DNA of 42,682 nucleotides from an uncultured Bacteroidota bacterium (GCA_902628605.1 CACONV010000006.1:1-42682), one strand, 5' to 3'. Counted from the first letter of the stretch, positions 1 through 9,332 are shown. Numbers and translations are program-made. Notes: a model not told the origin generated them from the letters alone.

Positions 1-1
1 A

Positions 2-1639
2 GCTACTCCCAAAGTTCAAAAGGACATACTTAAGAATTTAAAAATTAAAGACGCTGAAATTTTTAAAGCTTCTTTCAACAGACCAAATTTGTATTATGAA
101 GTAAGAGAAAAGACAAAAGATGTAATAATTGACATAGTTAAATTTGTAAAAAACAATAAATCAAAGTCTGGGATAATATATTGCCTGTCAAGGAAAAAAG
201 TCGAAGAGCTCACAAAAATACTAAAAGTCAATGACATCAGTGCTGTTCCTTATCACGCTGGCTTGGATTCTAAAACACGATCAAAAAACCAAGATTCATT
301 TTTAAAAGAGGACTGCGATGTAGTAGTAGCTACTATAGCTTTTGGGATGGGTATAGACAAACCAGATGTGAGATTTGTTGTCCATCACGATATTCCTAAA
401 AGTTTGGAAAGTTACTATCAAGAAACTGGTAGAGCAGGCAGAGATGGGGGTGAGGGACATTGTCTAGCATTTTACTCTTACAAAGACGTTGAAAAGTTGG
501 AAAATTTTTTGTCAAAAAAAACAGTTTCCGAGAGAGAACTGGGGACTGCATTATTAAACGAAATTGTATCATATGCAGAAACATCAATATCTAGGAGAAA
601 GTTTATTTTACATTATTTTGGTGAGGATTTTAATATTGAGGACGATTTACAGAAAATGGATGACAATCTCCGATATCCCAAAGACAAGATTGATGCTACA
701 AAAGAACTTCATCTTCTATTAAATATTATAAAAAACACAAATCAAAAATTAAAGGCCAAAGAAATAGTTAAAATAATTGTAGGTGAGACTAACTCCATAA
801 TAAACAGTTATGATCTACAAAAAATACCTTTCCTTGGTAAGGGATCAAATAACAGTAAACCTTTTTGGAATTCACTAATTAGTCAGGCTTCAATTTCAGG
901 ATTTATCAAAAAAAATATTGAAAACTACGGCATTATAAAATTGACTGATAAAGGAATTGAATATTTAAAAAATCAATTTACTTTTAGTATTTACCTTAAT
1001 GAGAAAAAAAATAATTTCATTGAGGAGATTAACCTAAAACCCTCAATTAATGATGAAAATTTAAGAAAGATTTTACTTGAATTAAGAAAAAAAATAGCAG
1101 ATAAAAATAAAATTCCACCATATACAGTTTTTCAAGACGCATCAATTAATGATATGACATTAAAGTACCCTATAAATACGGAAGAAATGAAAAATATACA
1201 TGGTGTAGGTGAGGGAAAAGCTAAAAAATATGGGGACGAATTCCTAATAGTAATCAATGATTATGTAGAATGTAACAATGTAATACGAAATAAGGAACAC
1301 ATCGTTAAAACCACAGGATCAAATTCAGCACTTAAACTTTATCTTATTCAGTCTATTGACAGAAAATTACCATTGCCAGATATTGCATCTGCTAAGGGTA
1401 TGACAATGGAGGCTCTTATTTCAGAGGCCGAGACAATAGTTTATTCAGGCACTAAACTTAATATTGATTATTGGCTTGACGAAGTTTTTGATGAAGACCA
1501 GCGAGATGAGCTTCACGATTATTTCTTAGATTCAGAAACAGACGATATTAGTGTTGCTTTAAATGAATTTGGTGGAGAATTTGATGAAGATGAAATACGA
1601 CTGTATCGTTTGAAATTTTTGAGTGAAGTAGCTAATTAA
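2..1639 (+). CDS. recQ: ATP-dependent DNA helicase RecQ (5' end cut by the window)
   Basis: RecQ is a 3'-5' DNA helicase acting in recombination and fork repair. The frame is open from base 2, so the start and the first RecA-like domain (Walker A, DEAH box) lie outside the window. What remains starts just after helicase motif III (ATPKVQKDI) and contains motif V (FGMGIDKPDVR, about nt 340-375), motif VI (QETGRAGRDG, about nt 418-450), an RQC winged-helix region, an HRDC domain (about nt 1030-1290) and a C-terminal helix-turn-helix region (about nt 1310-1530). The TTG at 89 falls inside the helicase domain and is not the start. The four cysteines that bind zinc in E. coli RecQ are absent: the segment after SRRKFILHYFGEDF has none, a condition I know from other Bacteroidota RecQ proteins. 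The cyclophilin gene follows after 23 bp on the same strand. Confidence 0.95.
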   Translation, partial: ATPKVQKDILKNLKIKDAEIFKASFNRPNLYYEVREKTKDVIIDIVKFVKNNKSKSGIIYCLSRKKVEELTKILKVNDISAVPYHAGLDSKTRSKNQDSFLKEDCDVVVATIAFGMGIDKPDVRFVVHHDIPKSLESYYQETGRAGRDGGEGHCLAFYSYKDVEKLENFLSKKTVSERELGTALLNEIVSYAETSISRRKFILHYFGEDFNIEDDLQKMDDNLRYPKDKIDATKELHLLLNIIKNTNQKLKAKEIVKIIVGETNSIINSYDLQKIPFLGKGSNNSKPFWNSLISQASISGFIKKNIENYGIIKLTDKGIEYLKNQFTFSIYLNEKKNNFIEEINLKPSINDENLRKILLELRKKIADKNKIPPYTVFQDASINDMTLKYPINTEEMKNIHGVGEGKAKKYGDEFLIVINDYVECNNVIRNKEHIVKTTGSNSALKLYLIQSIDRKLPLPDIASAKGMTMEALISEAETIVYSGTKLNIDYWLDEVFDEDQRDELHDYFLDSETDDISVALNEFGGEFDEDEIRLYRLKFLSEVAN

Positions 1640-1662
1640 TTTAAAAATTGTAATTTAATAAT

Positions 1663-2193
1663 ATGGAAAATGGCATTTATGCTAAAATAATGACTGGAAA
1701 AGGAGAAATATTAATTTCTTTAGAGTATAAGTTAACTCCAATAACAGTATCTAATTTTATAGGTTTGTCATCTGGAACTTTGTCTAATCACTCAAACAAA
1801 AAAAATACAAGATTTTATGATGGTCTAGTTTTTCATAGAGTTATCCCTGACTTTATGATTCAAGGGGGCTGCCCTAATGGAAATGGTATGGGAGGCCCAG
1901 GATATAATTTTAAAGATGAATTCCATGCTGATTTAAAACATGACAAATCTGGAGTTTTGTCAATGGCTAATGCTGGACCCAACACTAATGGGAGCCAATT
2001 TTTCATTACTCATCTTCCAACTCCTTGGCTTGACGGAAAACATTCAGTTTTTGGAAGTGTAATAGAAGGTCAGTCTGTCGTTGATTCAATTTCAAGCGGA
2101 GACAAAATTGGAAAAATAGAGATTATTAGAATAGGTGTTGAAGCAGAAAGGTTTGATGAAGTAAAAGTTTTTGAGTCAGGAATTATTAATTAA
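1663..2193 (+). CDS. Cyclophilin-type peptidyl-prolyl cis-trans isomerase
   Basis: A 176-residue single-domain cyclophilin that catalyses cis-trans isomerisation of X-Pro bonds during folding. The active-site residues are visible: Arg59 in FHRV, Phe64 and Gln67 in PDFMIQGG, the MANAGPNTNGSQFF stretch at 101-114, Trp122 and His127 (GKHSVFG). There is no signal peptide, so it is probably cytoplasmic, unlike the periplasmic isomerases of the group. It starts at ATG 23 bp behind recQ and ends 6 bp before the convergent thioredoxin-fold gene. The gap between the two stops holds AAGAATTCTT, a short palindrome too weak to call a terminator. The family assignment is firm; the client proteins are unknown. 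Confidence 0.93.
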   Translation: MENGIYAKIMTGKGEILISLEYKLTPITVSNFIGLSSGTLSNHSNKKNTRFYDGLVFHRVIPDFMIQGGCPNGNGMGGPGYNFKDEFHADLKHDKSGVLSMANAGPNTNGSQFFITHLPTPWLDGKHSVFGSVIEGQSVVDSISSGDKIGKIEIIRIGVEAERFDEVKVFESGIIN

Positions 2194-2199
2194 GAATTC

Positions 2200-2778
2200 T
2201 TAGTTGAATTTGGGTTCATTTCCTTTGATCCATTTTATATTACAACCCATACTTGGGTATTGCAAAAAATTAATTTTAGAATTTTTATTCAACATTTCGA
2301 TAGCATTTTTTAAATCCTCACCAGTAATTTCAACTCCATTATTTGGTCTTGATTTGTCGTACCGACCATGATAAAATAGTTTATGATTTTTATCAAATAA
2401 TAGGAATTCTGGAGTACACAAAGCTTTGTAGTAGTGAGCAACACTTTGATTATGATCAAAAAAATATGGGAATTCAATTTTTTTTTCTTTAGTTAAGATG
2501 CTCATCTTTTCTGGCGAATCTTGAGGATAGTTTACAATATCATTACTTGAAATTGCTATGGATAAAACTTCACTTTCTTTAATTTTTTCACAAAAGCCAA
2601 TGATATGATCAATAAGGTGAACAACATAGGGACAGTGATTGCACATAAAAATTATTAATGTCCCTTTTTTTCCAAAATATTTAGAAATATTTTCTTGTTT
2701 ATTTTTTGTAGTATTAAGTAATTTAAAATTTTTTAATTTTATTTTATTTCTAATTATACTAGATGAAGTTAGGACCAT
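2200..2778 (-). CDS. Thioredoxin-fold (AhpC/TSA-like) redox protein with CNHC motif
   Basis: A 192-residue protein of the redoxin group in which a beta strand leads into a CxxC site (C46-N-H-C49-P-Y). Downstream it has the pattern of this family: ISSND...YPQDSPEKM, a CTPEFLLFDK segment holding the cis-proline region, GRYDKSRPNNGVEITG, and a C-terminal SMGCNIKWIKG block with a further conserved cysteine. I infer a cytoplasmic thiol-disulfide or peroxide-linked function, since no signal peptide is seen; the substrate cannot be read from sequence. It is downstream of the M14 peptidase gene by 20 bp on the same strand, so the two may be co-transcribed, and it converges on the cyclophilin gene. 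Confidence 0.85.
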   Translation of the reverse strand: MVLTSSSIIRNKIKLKNFKLLNTTKNKQENISKYFGKKGTLIIFMCNHCPYVVHLIDHIIGFCEKIKESEVLSIAISSNDIVNYPQDSPEKMSILTKEKKIEFPYFFDHNQSVAHYYKALCTPEFLLFDKNHKLFYHGRYDKSRPNNGVEITGEDLKNAIEMLNKNSKINFLQYPSMGCNIKWIKGNEPKFN

Positions 2779-2798
2779 AATATTTTTATATATATAAT

Positions 2799-5348
2799 TT
2801 AATTCATAAAATTAGAATAGAAAATCATATTGGCTAAAAAGTGTTGAGTTCCGATCCAATATCCTCTAAAATTTGTATTATCTGTCATAATAATAACTCT
2901 GCCATTTTCAATTGACTGAATTTTAAATGGAACAGTATTGGATAATATTTTTAAATTTTCTTTTGATGTGTATCCACTGATTAACGGATTTTTATCATAT
3001 TTAATTGGGTTATTGTAGCTTTCGGCGTCCGGCTTTATAAAAATATTAGTATTCCTGAATAAAGAAATTGAATTATTTTCAATTCCAAAATTAATTGGGT
3101 GAGTTCTGTCTAAATTGGCCTTAAAAATCGCTCCGGAGATAGATTGAGCTCTCCTGAAATTTATCCTGTTGACGAAATCTATATTTTCTGCCATTAATTC
3201 ATTTTCAATTGTTTCAATTTCAATTAAATCATTTCTTTTTGCCCATTTTATTGCTTCTCTATATAGAATTAGAGTACCTCCTTTTTCAATCCAAGATTTA
3301 ATTTTATTAAGGGTTTTACTACTTAAATCTCCAGTAAAACTGGGGAATATGAAATGAGTGTATTTTTCTAAATTTAATCTTTCCAAAATTCTTGTATCAA
3401 TTTTAGTAATGGGAATATTATACTCTCTGTCCATTATATACCATATTTCACCAGCATCGTAACTTCTTACGCCATCACCAACTAATAAACCAATTTTTGG
3501 TTTTTTTATCGTTTTAAAATTTCTCGAACCTAAATCAATGCCTTCTTGAGAAGCTCCAGTGTTGGTTTCATAAATATTTAATTCAGAAGTAACCGAAACT
3601 TCTGAAAGTATTTTGTGAATTTCATTTGGATTCAAATTTTGATTTTGAGCTGGAATCATAATTGTTCCATAATCAAAGGATTTATTATTAATTTTAAATT
3701 TTTTCATTGAAACTTTTGCCTTTAATCCGTAGTCTAATAATTTGTATAGCGCTTTAGGATAATAATAACCGTGGGTCTCAAATAAATAGGCATAGTCAGC
3801 TTTTTTTAGATTTTTTATGATAATTTTTTTATCATTCTCCATCACTTTTCCAATCAAATTTATATCACTTATCTTTTCAAAATTCACATCGAAAGCAAGT
3901 GGTATGGTCCATGATGATACGTCATAGAATGTACTATCTGTAAATTTTTTTTGTTTGTTGAAAATTGCTTGAATTACTTTAAACTTTTCTTGATTTAACG
4001 GAACAACAAAACTATTTTCAATTGCAAATTTTTTTCCATTTATTTTTATATCTTTTTTTAAATTATGGATTTTAATATTGTGAGTTTTTAGAACGTCTAC
4101 TAATTTGAATGTAGATGAAACATCCTTTTGGTTTCCAAATAAAATAGCCTTCTCTTTCTTCTTTCTACCTTCAAGTTTTGAGTTATTGAAAAATTCTATT
4201 TGATATTCCAATAATTCTTCTTTTAAGTAATTTGCCGCTTTTAAAGTGGATATAGCAGTTTTAAATTGATTTCTAATTGAGAACGGAAAAGTTAACACTC
4301 CATTCTCTGTGTTTTGATTATAACCTCTTGAACTGGCCTGTTCAAATAAAATTCCAACACCACCGTTGATATCTGGATATGCTGAACCTTTGCTTAAAAA
4401 AAAATCATCATAGTCTTCTTTAGAGTAATATAAAGAACCAATCTCATCTAGTTCCTTTTCATGGAATTTTGAAATTTTGAGTGTTAAATCTTGATTTTTT
4501 TTTGAGATTAGTGAATTAACACTTGATGGAATTCCTGGTTGAAAGAAAAATGTTTGATCTTTTCCCATTTCATGATGATCCGTCAGAATGTTTGGTAGCC
4601 ACTTATTAAATGTCAAAATTCTTGATTTAGACTCGTTTAATTGTACTGTCAGCCAATCCCTATTTAAATCAAACCAATAATGATTTGTCCTTCCTCCAGG
4701 CCATATTTCGTTATACTCCCTTTCGTACGAGTCTGGATTTTTAATATATGATCTTTGCGAATTAACCCATTGTGAAAATCTTTGTAAACCGTCAGGATTT
4801 AGACTTGGATCTAATAAAATGATAAGATTATCTAAAAGCTCTAAAACTTTCTCATCTTCTGATGATGCTAAGTAATATGCTAATAAAACGGCAGCATTTG
4901 AACCGCTTGCTTCATTTCCATGTACAGAAAACCCCTGGTATACCACGGCTGGCACTTTTTTTAAATTATTTTGTGATAGACTTTTATTTAAATTGTTAAT
5001 ATGGTTTTTTCTTAATTCCTCAAGTCTGGAGTGATTTTTTTCGCTTGTAATTGTAAGCAAAAGTAGAGGTCTATTTTCATAGGTGTATCCTCTGTTTTCA
5101 ATTTTTATTTTTTTTGATGATTCCGAAAGTTTAGTTAAATAATCAGTTAACTTATCATGGTTTATGTGCCAATCACCAACATTAAACCCTAAAATTTCAT
5201 TTGGTTTAGGAATACTATCATTGTATTTTTCATTTGTAGGTAAGAAATAATCTTTATCTACTTGAGAATAAATGACGAAGCAAGAGTTTAAAATAAATAA
5301 AAAAGAAAGTTTTTTAAATATTGAATATGATTTATTTAAAATTACCAA
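2799..5348 (-). CDS. Secreted M14-family zinc carboxypeptidase
   Basis: An 849-residue exported peptidase. A signal peptide covers about residues 1-28 (lysines, then a hydrophobic FLFILNSCFVIYSQ run). The catalytic domain has the M14 zinc site HGNE (HxxE), the LDPSLNPDG substrate-pocket segment, LNRDW, a DHHEMG motif with the third zinc ligand and LFEQASSRG with the probable catalytic Glu. A long C-terminal part (about residues 400-849) has a glutamine-amidotransferase-like look (GLLVGDGVRSYDAGEIWYIMD) and is typical of large flavobacterial M14 enzymes. The start is TTG at 5348: a stop lies immediately upstream in frame and no ATG occurs before the signal peptide ends. It probably degrades extracellular or periplasmic peptides. 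The PUR-family gene lies 20 bp upstream on the same strand. Confidence 0.9.
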   Translation of the reverse strand: MVILNKSYSIFKKLSFLFILNSCFVIYSQVDKDYFLPTNEKYNDSIPKPNEILGFNVGDWHINHDKLTDYLTKLSESSKKIKIENRGYTYENRPLLLLTITSEKNHSRLEELRKNHINNLNKSLSQNNLKKVPAVVYQGFSVHGNEASGSNAAVLLAYYLASSEDEKVLELLDNLIILLDPSLNPDGLQRFSQWVNSQRSYIKNPDSYEREYNEIWPGGRTNHYWFDLNRDWLTVQLNESKSRILTFNKWLPNILTDHHEMGKDQTFFFQPGIPSSVNSLISKKNQDLTLKISKFHEKELDEIGSLYYSKEDYDDFFLSKGSAYPDINGGVGILFEQASSRGYNQNTENGVLTFPFSIRNQFKTAISTLKAANYLKEELLEYQIEFFNNSKLEGRKKKEKAILFGNQKDVSSTFKLVDVLKTHNIKIHNLKKDIKINGKKFAIENSFVVPLNQEKFKVIQAIFNKQKKFTDSTFYDVSSWTIPLAFDVNFEKISDINLIGKVMENDKKIIIKNLKKADYAYLFETHGYYYPKALYKLLDYGLKAKVSMKKFKINNKSFDYGTIMIPAQNQNLNPNEIHKILSEVSVTSELNIYETNTGASQEGIDLGSRNFKTIKKPKIGLLVGDGVRSYDAGEIWYIMDREYNIPITKIDTRILERLNLEKYTHFIFPSFTGDLSSKTLNKIKSWIEKGGTLILYREAIKWAKRNDLIEIETIENELMAENIDFVNRINFRRAQSISGAIFKANLDRTHPINFGIENNSISLFRNTNIFIKPDAESYNNPIKYDKNPLISGYTSKENLKILSNTVPFKIQSIENGRVIIMTDNTNFRGYWIGTQHFLANMIFYSNFMN

Positions 5349-5368
5349 TTATAACTAATTTGATTTTA

Positions 5369-5677
5369 TTAAGCTATTTTTTCTTTTTGCTCATTAAAAT
5401 CTTTTTGATGTTTTTCGCTAATTACTTCAATTCCTCTTTCACTTATTATAAAATCCATAACTTCAGATAATATATCTTTGAAATCTGAAAAATCTTCTTT
5501 ATATAAATAAATCTTATGTTTTTTATAAAAAAAGGTACCATCATCATTGGAGTATTTTTTACTTTCAGTAATTGTTAGGTAATAATCACTAGCTTTAGTT
5601 TCGCGCACATCAAAAAAATATGTTCTTCGACCAGCACGAAGAACTTTAGAATATATTTCTTCTTGAGTTGTTTCCAT
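5369..5677 (-). CDS. PUR-family nucleic-acid-binding protein (DUF3276)
   Basis: A 102-residue protein of the DUF3276/PUR family, the bacterial relative of eukaryotic Pur-alpha; the Borrelia homologue binds DNA and RNA. The recognisable core is ILRAGRRTYFFDVRE-like text near the N-terminus (LRAGRRTYFFDVRETKA), then YYLTITESKK and HKIYLYKEDFSDF, giving the beta-strand-rich PUR repeat followed by a C-terminal helix. The ATG at 5677 fits the family start. It is on the same strand as the ABC exporter upstream (57 bp gap) and the M14 peptidase downstream (20 bp). Bacteroidota genomes usually carry it near nusB, as here. The nucleic-acid target is unknown. Confidence 0.88.
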   Translation of the reverse strand: METTQEEIYSKVLRAGRRTYFFDVRETKASDYYLTITESKKYSNDDGTFFYKKHKIYLYKEDFSDFKDILSEVMDFIISERGIEVISEKHQKDFNEQKEKIA

Positions 5678-5734
5678 TTTAATTCAATTTGTTAATTAAA
5701 GTTAATAAAAAACAGATTATTGAACTAAAAAAAA

Positions 5735-7498
5735 CTAGATTTTAATAGAATCAATACTCTCTAACTGTTTTTGGGCTAATTTTTTATAAAATCCATCAAT
5801 TGATAAAAGTTGATTATGTGTACCTTTCTCAATAATAATACCCTTATCTAAAACTATAATTAAATCAGCATGTATCACTGAAGATATTTTGTGACTAACT
5901 ATAATTACGGTTTCCTCTTTTTTGCTTTTTTTTATATTAGAAATAATACTTCTTTCTGTTTTAGCATCAACCGAAGATAAACAATCATCAAGTATTAAGA
6001 TCTTAGACTTTTTCAACAATGCTCTGGCAATTGTAATTCTTTGTATTTGACCACCGGATAAATTCACTCCTCTTTCTCCCAAAAGAGTTTCATATTCATC
6101 TTTGAATCTTGATATGTCTGAGTGAATTGATGAATCTTTTGCCACTTTATTTACCTCACTGTCTTTAGCAATGTAATTTCCAAATTTTATATTCTCTATT
6201 ATAGTGTCAGAAAATAAAAAAGAATTTTGCGGCACATAACTTATGAACGATTTCAGAGATTTTATGTCATACGAACTCAACAATTCACTGTCTAAGTAAA
6301 TATTTCCAGAAGTAACATCGTATGACCTTGTAATTAGTTCTAAAATAGTACTTTTTCCTGAACCTGTTTTTCCGATAATTCCCAAAGTCTTACCAGATTC
6401 AATAGAAAAATTTATATTTTTTAAAGCATATAGATTTGTTTCCGGATATTTAAATGAAACATTTTTGAATTTAATATCGCTACTTTTTAGATTGAGAATT
6501 TTACCATAATTATCTATTGAAGATTTACGTTTAAGAAAACTGTTAATTCTCTTTTGAGAGGCCTCTGCCTGTTGTATTATTGATGTTACCCAACCTACAA
6601 CTGCAACTGGCCAAGTTAGCATTGTGATATAAATTATAAATTCAGCAATTACTCCAATATTGATTTTCCCTTCTATGTACTGATTTCCACCAACATAAAT
6701 CACAATTATATTGCTAATCCCAATAAGAAGTATCATTAATGGAAAAAAAAGAGCTTGTACTTTTGACAAATCAACACTTTTATTTTTACTTGAAATTGAA
6801 AAATTCTCAAATTTTTCAGTTACTATTTTTTGCATATTGAATGACTTAATTATTTTAATACCACTAAAAGTCTCTTGAGAAAATGTGGAAAGTTTAGCCA
6901 AATATTCCTGAACTAATGTACTTTTTAAATGTATTTTTTTGCTCAATCTATAAATTGTAAATGATAAAACGGGAAGAGGAATTAATGAATAAATTGTGAG
7001 TGAGGGAGAAATACTAAACATAAAACTAATGACTATTACAAACAATGTTATAGTATTAATACTGTACATTATTGCAGGCCCAACGTACATCCTAACTTTA
7101 CTTACATCCTCTGTTATTCTACTCATTAAATCACCAGTTCTATTTGTTTTGTAAAATAAAGAACACAAAGATTGATAATGATTATAAACATCATTTTTTA
7201 AATCGAATTCAATGTGTCTTGAAACATTAATAATTGTTTGACGCATTAAAAAAGTAAAAAAACCGGAAATTAATGAAGCTGACAATATGATTAATATATT
7301 TCTTAACAAAAGGACTTCCAACTTTCCATCAATTTGCTCAATTTCCAAAGTGGACTTTTCAATTAAAGTCATTGAATTTCCAACTACTTTAGGTGTAAAT
7401 AGCGAAAAAATTCTAGATATAATAGTTATAAATATTCCCAATAATAACTTCCATTTATATTTGAATAAGTATTTATTTAGGTATTTTAGCTCATGCAT
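5735..7498 (-). CDS. ABC transporter, fused permease and ATPase (exporter type)
   Basis: A 587-residue half-transporter with an N-terminal six-helix membrane domain (about 15-310) and a C-terminal nucleotide-binding domain. The ATPase motifs are complete: Walker A GKTGSGKS at 376-383, Q-loop Gln424 in YVPQNSFLFSDT, signature LSGGQ at 480-484, Walker B KILILDD ending at 505, D-loop SSVDA, and His536 in the switch. The residue after Walker B is Asp (LILDDCLSSVD) where most ABC ATPases have the catalytic Glu; MdlA/MdlB-type exporters also carry Asp there. It should work as a homodimer, or with an unlinked partner, exporting lipid or drug-like substrates; the substrate cannot be assigned. It is divergent from nusB across 48 bp. 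Confidence 0.92.
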   Translation of the reverse strand: MHELKYLNKYLFKYKWKLLLGIFITIISRIFSLFTPKVVGNSMTLIEKSTLEIEQIDGKLEVLLLRNILIILSASLISGFFTFLMRQTIINVSRHIEFDLKNDVYNHYQSLCSLFYKTNRTGDLMSRITEDVSKVRMYVGPAIMYSINTITLFVIVISFMFSISPSLTIYSLIPLPVLSFTIYRLSKKIHLKSTLVQEYLAKLSTFSQETFSGIKIIKSFNMQKIVTEKFENFSISSKNKSVDLSKVQALFFPLMILLIGISNIIVIYVGGNQYIEGKINIGVIAEFIIYITMLTWPVAVVGWVTSIIQQAEASQKRINSFLKRKSSIDNYGKILNLKSSDIKFKNVSFKYPETNLYALKNINFSIESGKTLGIIGKTGSGKSTILELITRSYDVTSGNIYLDSELLSSYDIKSLKSFISYVPQNSFLFSDTIIENIKFGNYIAKDSEVNKVAKDSSIHSDISRFKDEYETLLGERGVNLSGGQIQRITIARALLKKSKILILDDCLSSVDAKTERSIISNIKKSKKEETVIIVSHKISSVIHADLIIVLDKGIIIEKGTHNQLLSIDGFYKKLAQKQLESIDSIKI

Positions 7499-7546
7499 TC
7501 GTTTGCTAATTTAATACTAGATTTTTTCTAATTAAAACTTTGATCT

Positions 7547-8458
7547 TTGAAAATTATTAATCGTAGACAAATAAGAATAAAAGTCTTACAAGAACTATAC
7601 AGTTTTCTTTCGGGAAATGAAAATTCATTAGTAGAAGGTCAAAAAAACATAACAAATAGTTTTATACAAACAAATACGTTGTATTTATTTTATTTAAATT
7701 TCTTTAAAAGTTTTTGGGAATTTTCATACCAAAGAGATAATTATCAGAGGAAGTTCAAAAAGAGTCAAAAACCAATAGACGAAAATTATACCCTAATTAG
7801 TAATTTAATACCATTAAAATCTATTGCAAAAAATAAAAATCTAATTACTAGATTGTCATCGGATGAATCTATTTTTTGGGATAATAAACAAGACTTTTTA
7901 TTTGATTTTTTTTTAAAAGTAGTTGATTCTGAAGGTTTTAAAGAGTATATTATTCTTAAAGAGAAAGATTACAAAGCCCAATTGAAATTACTTATTTACA
8001 TCTTTAAAAAAATTTTAGTTTTTGACAAAAAATTTTTCAGTTTTATAGAAGACCAAAATATTTATTGGATTGACGATGTACCCCTAGTTAATACTTTTTT
8101 GCTTAGGTTAATGAAGACTTTCAAAATGAAAAAAGAATTTAAATTGTTCAAAAAAAGTTTTCTAAACACAGAAAAAGATATTGAATTCGCCTTAAAATTA
8201 TTCAAAAAAGTTCACGAAAATTCAGATAATTTAGATAAGGACGTACAAAGTAGAATATTAAATTGGGATATTGAAAGAATTGCACTGATTGATAAAATAA
8301 TAATTAAAATGTCTATTACTGAACTTATTTATTTCTCTGAAATTCCTAAAACTGTTTCTATTAATGAATATTTGGAGATTTCTAAAGAATACTCTACACC
8401 AAAAAGCAGTCAATTTATTAATGGAGTCCTGGATAGTATAACAAAAAACAATCAATAA
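7547..8458 (+). CDS. nusB: Transcription antitermination factor NusB (long form)
   Basis: NusB binds NusE (S10) and boxA RNA to support rRNA antitermination. The N-terminus (NRRQIRIKVLQELYSF) and the C-terminal third (WDIERIALIDKIIIKMSITEL...IPKTVSINEYLEISKEYSTPKSSQFINGVLD) match NusB. At 303 residues it is about twice the length of E. coli NusB because of a middle insertion (about residues 25-190), the usual Bacteroidota form. The start is TTG at 7547; no ATG occurs in frame until far inside the gene, and this start gives the expected N-terminus. It is the first gene of a nusB-DUF1573-yajC cluster that is common in flavobacteria. Confidence 0.92.
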   Translation: MKIINRRQIRIKVLQELYSFLSGNENSLVEGQKNITNSFIQTNTLYLFYLNFFKSFWEFSYQRDNYQRKFKKSQKPIDENYTLISNLIPLKSIAKNKNLITRLSSDESIFWDNKQDFLFDFFLKVVDSEGFKEYIILKEKDYKAQLKLLIYIFKKILVFDKKFFSFIEDQNIYWIDDVPLVNTFLLRLMKTFKMKKEFKLFKKSFLNTEKDIEFALKLFKKVHENSDNLDKDVQSRILNWDIERIALIDKIIIKMSITELIYFSEIPKTVSINEYLEISKEYSTPKSSQFINGVLDSITKNNQ

Positions 8459-8506
8459 TTGAATAAAGTCAATAATTCTGAACAATGTTTTTGAGATTAT
8501 TTTCTT

Positions 8507-8514
8507 TACATTTG
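8507..8514 (+). promoter_or_regulatory. Candidate -7 promoter box (TACATTTG) before the DUF1573 gene
   Basis: The octamer TACATTTG fits the Bacteroidota -7 consensus TAnnTTTG exactly and ends 20 bp before the ATG at 8535, leaving a short leader. The nearest upstream TTTG (8490-8493) is only 13 bp away, shorter than the usual 17-23 bp, so the -33 half is not convincing. It suggests that this gene and yajC can be transcribed apart from nusB. It also argues against the GTG at 8514, which lies inside the box, as the start codon. Confidence 0.4.
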
Positions 8515-8534
8515 TGATAATAAAATTTTTAATT

Positions 8535-9038
8535 ATGAAAAATTATTTTAGAACAATCATATTAAGCATTTCTTTGCTTTCTCTTTCATGTGACAATAAT
8601 TCAAATAAAAAAGATGCTAAATCAGAAAATCCACCTTCGTCTTCAATGATGTCAACTTCTGAGAGTCCAGCTATGTCATTCGATAAAACCCTTCACGATT
8701 TTGGAACTATACAGGAAGGTGAGACAGTAGAGACAATCTTCACGTTCACAAATACAGGTAAGTCTGACCTTATTATAGTTGATGCACGTGGAAGTTGCGG
8801 TTGTACAGTTCCTGAATATCCAAAAAATACTCCTATTCCTCCTGGAGAGTCTGGTAAAATTAGGGTAAGCTTTGATTCTAGTAACAAGCCTAATATGCAA
8901 CAAAAAACGGTTACAATTTCAGCTAACACGGATTCTGGACGAGAAACTATTAGAATAAAAGCTTTAGTTCAAGCAGATCCAATAAAGCAAAAACAAAGAG
9001 ATGCTGCTGCAGCCGCAAGAGCACAACAAAATAATTAA
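8535..9038 (+). CDS. DUF1573 domain lipoprotein
   Basis: A 167-residue protein. The N-terminus is a lipoprotein signal with a hydrophobic core ending SLLSLSC, so Cys19 would be lipidated; the lipobox is looser than the textbook form, as is common in this phylum. A low-complexity Ser/Asn/Lys linker follows, then one DUF1573 domain (about 45-150), an Ig-like beta fold with its hallmarks HDFGTIQEGE, FTNTGKSDL, GSCGCTVPEYPK and PIPPGESGKIRVSFDS. The tail is Ala/Gln-rich. The function of the family is unknown; a structural role at the outer membrane is my guess. I chose ATG 8535 over GTG 8514 because it starts directly at the signal peptide. Its stop codon shares one base with the yajC ATG, so the two are probably translationally coupled. 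Confidence 0.9.
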   Translation: MKNYFRTIILSISLLSLSCDNNSNKKDAKSENPPSSSMMSTSESPAMSFDKTLHDFGTIQEGETVETIFTFTNTGKSDLIIVDARGSCGCTVPEYPKNTPIPPGESGKIRVSFDSSNKPNMQQKTVTISANTDSGRETIRIKALVQADPIKQKQRDAAAAARAQQNN

Positions 9039-9310
9039 TGGATCAATTACCCTTTCTTTTATTGATGGTGGTGGTTTTTGTCTTTTTCATAATTCTACCT
9101 CAACAAAGGCGACAAAAAAAAGAAAAGAACTTTATTAATTCTCTTAAAAGAGGAGATAGAATAATCACTAAGAGTGGCATGCATGGAAAAGTAATGGATC
9201 TTAATGATAAAGACGGGTCATGTGTAATTGAAACTCTTGCTGGTAAAATCAAAATGGAAAAATCATCGTTATCACTGGAGTTGTCTTCTAAATTTTCGAA
9301 AAATAATTGA
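9038..9310 (+). CDS. yajC: Preprotein translocase subunit YajC
   Basis: A 90-residue YajC, the small single-span membrane protein that associates with SecDF in the Sec translocase. There is one transmembrane helix (about residues 4-21, LPFLLLMVVVFVFFIILP) followed by the diagnostic PQQRRQKKEKNFINSLKRGDRIITKSGMHGKV and the IETLAGKIKMEKSSL strand. The ATG overlaps the stop of the DUF1573 gene by one base. A strong intrinsic terminator stands 23 bp after its stop, which closes the nusB-DUF1573-yajC unit. Confidence 0.94.
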   Translation: MDQLPFLLLMVVVFVFFIILPQQRRQKKEKNFINSLKRGDRIITKSGMHGKVMDLNDKDGSCVIETLAGKIKMEKSSLSLELSSKFSKNN

Positions 9311-9332
9311 TGAAATATTTAAGAAAATTTAG

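Noticed and set aside
7500..7550. A promoter for nusB with TTTG near 7501 and AAACTTTG near the start
   Set aside because: The first base of the -7 box is wrong and the spacer would be about 30 bp, outside the normal range.
8514..8534. GTG start for the DUF1573 gene, seven codons upstream
   Set aside because: The GTG overlaps an exact TAnnTTTG box and would put non-conserved residues before the signal peptide; ATG 8535 fits better.
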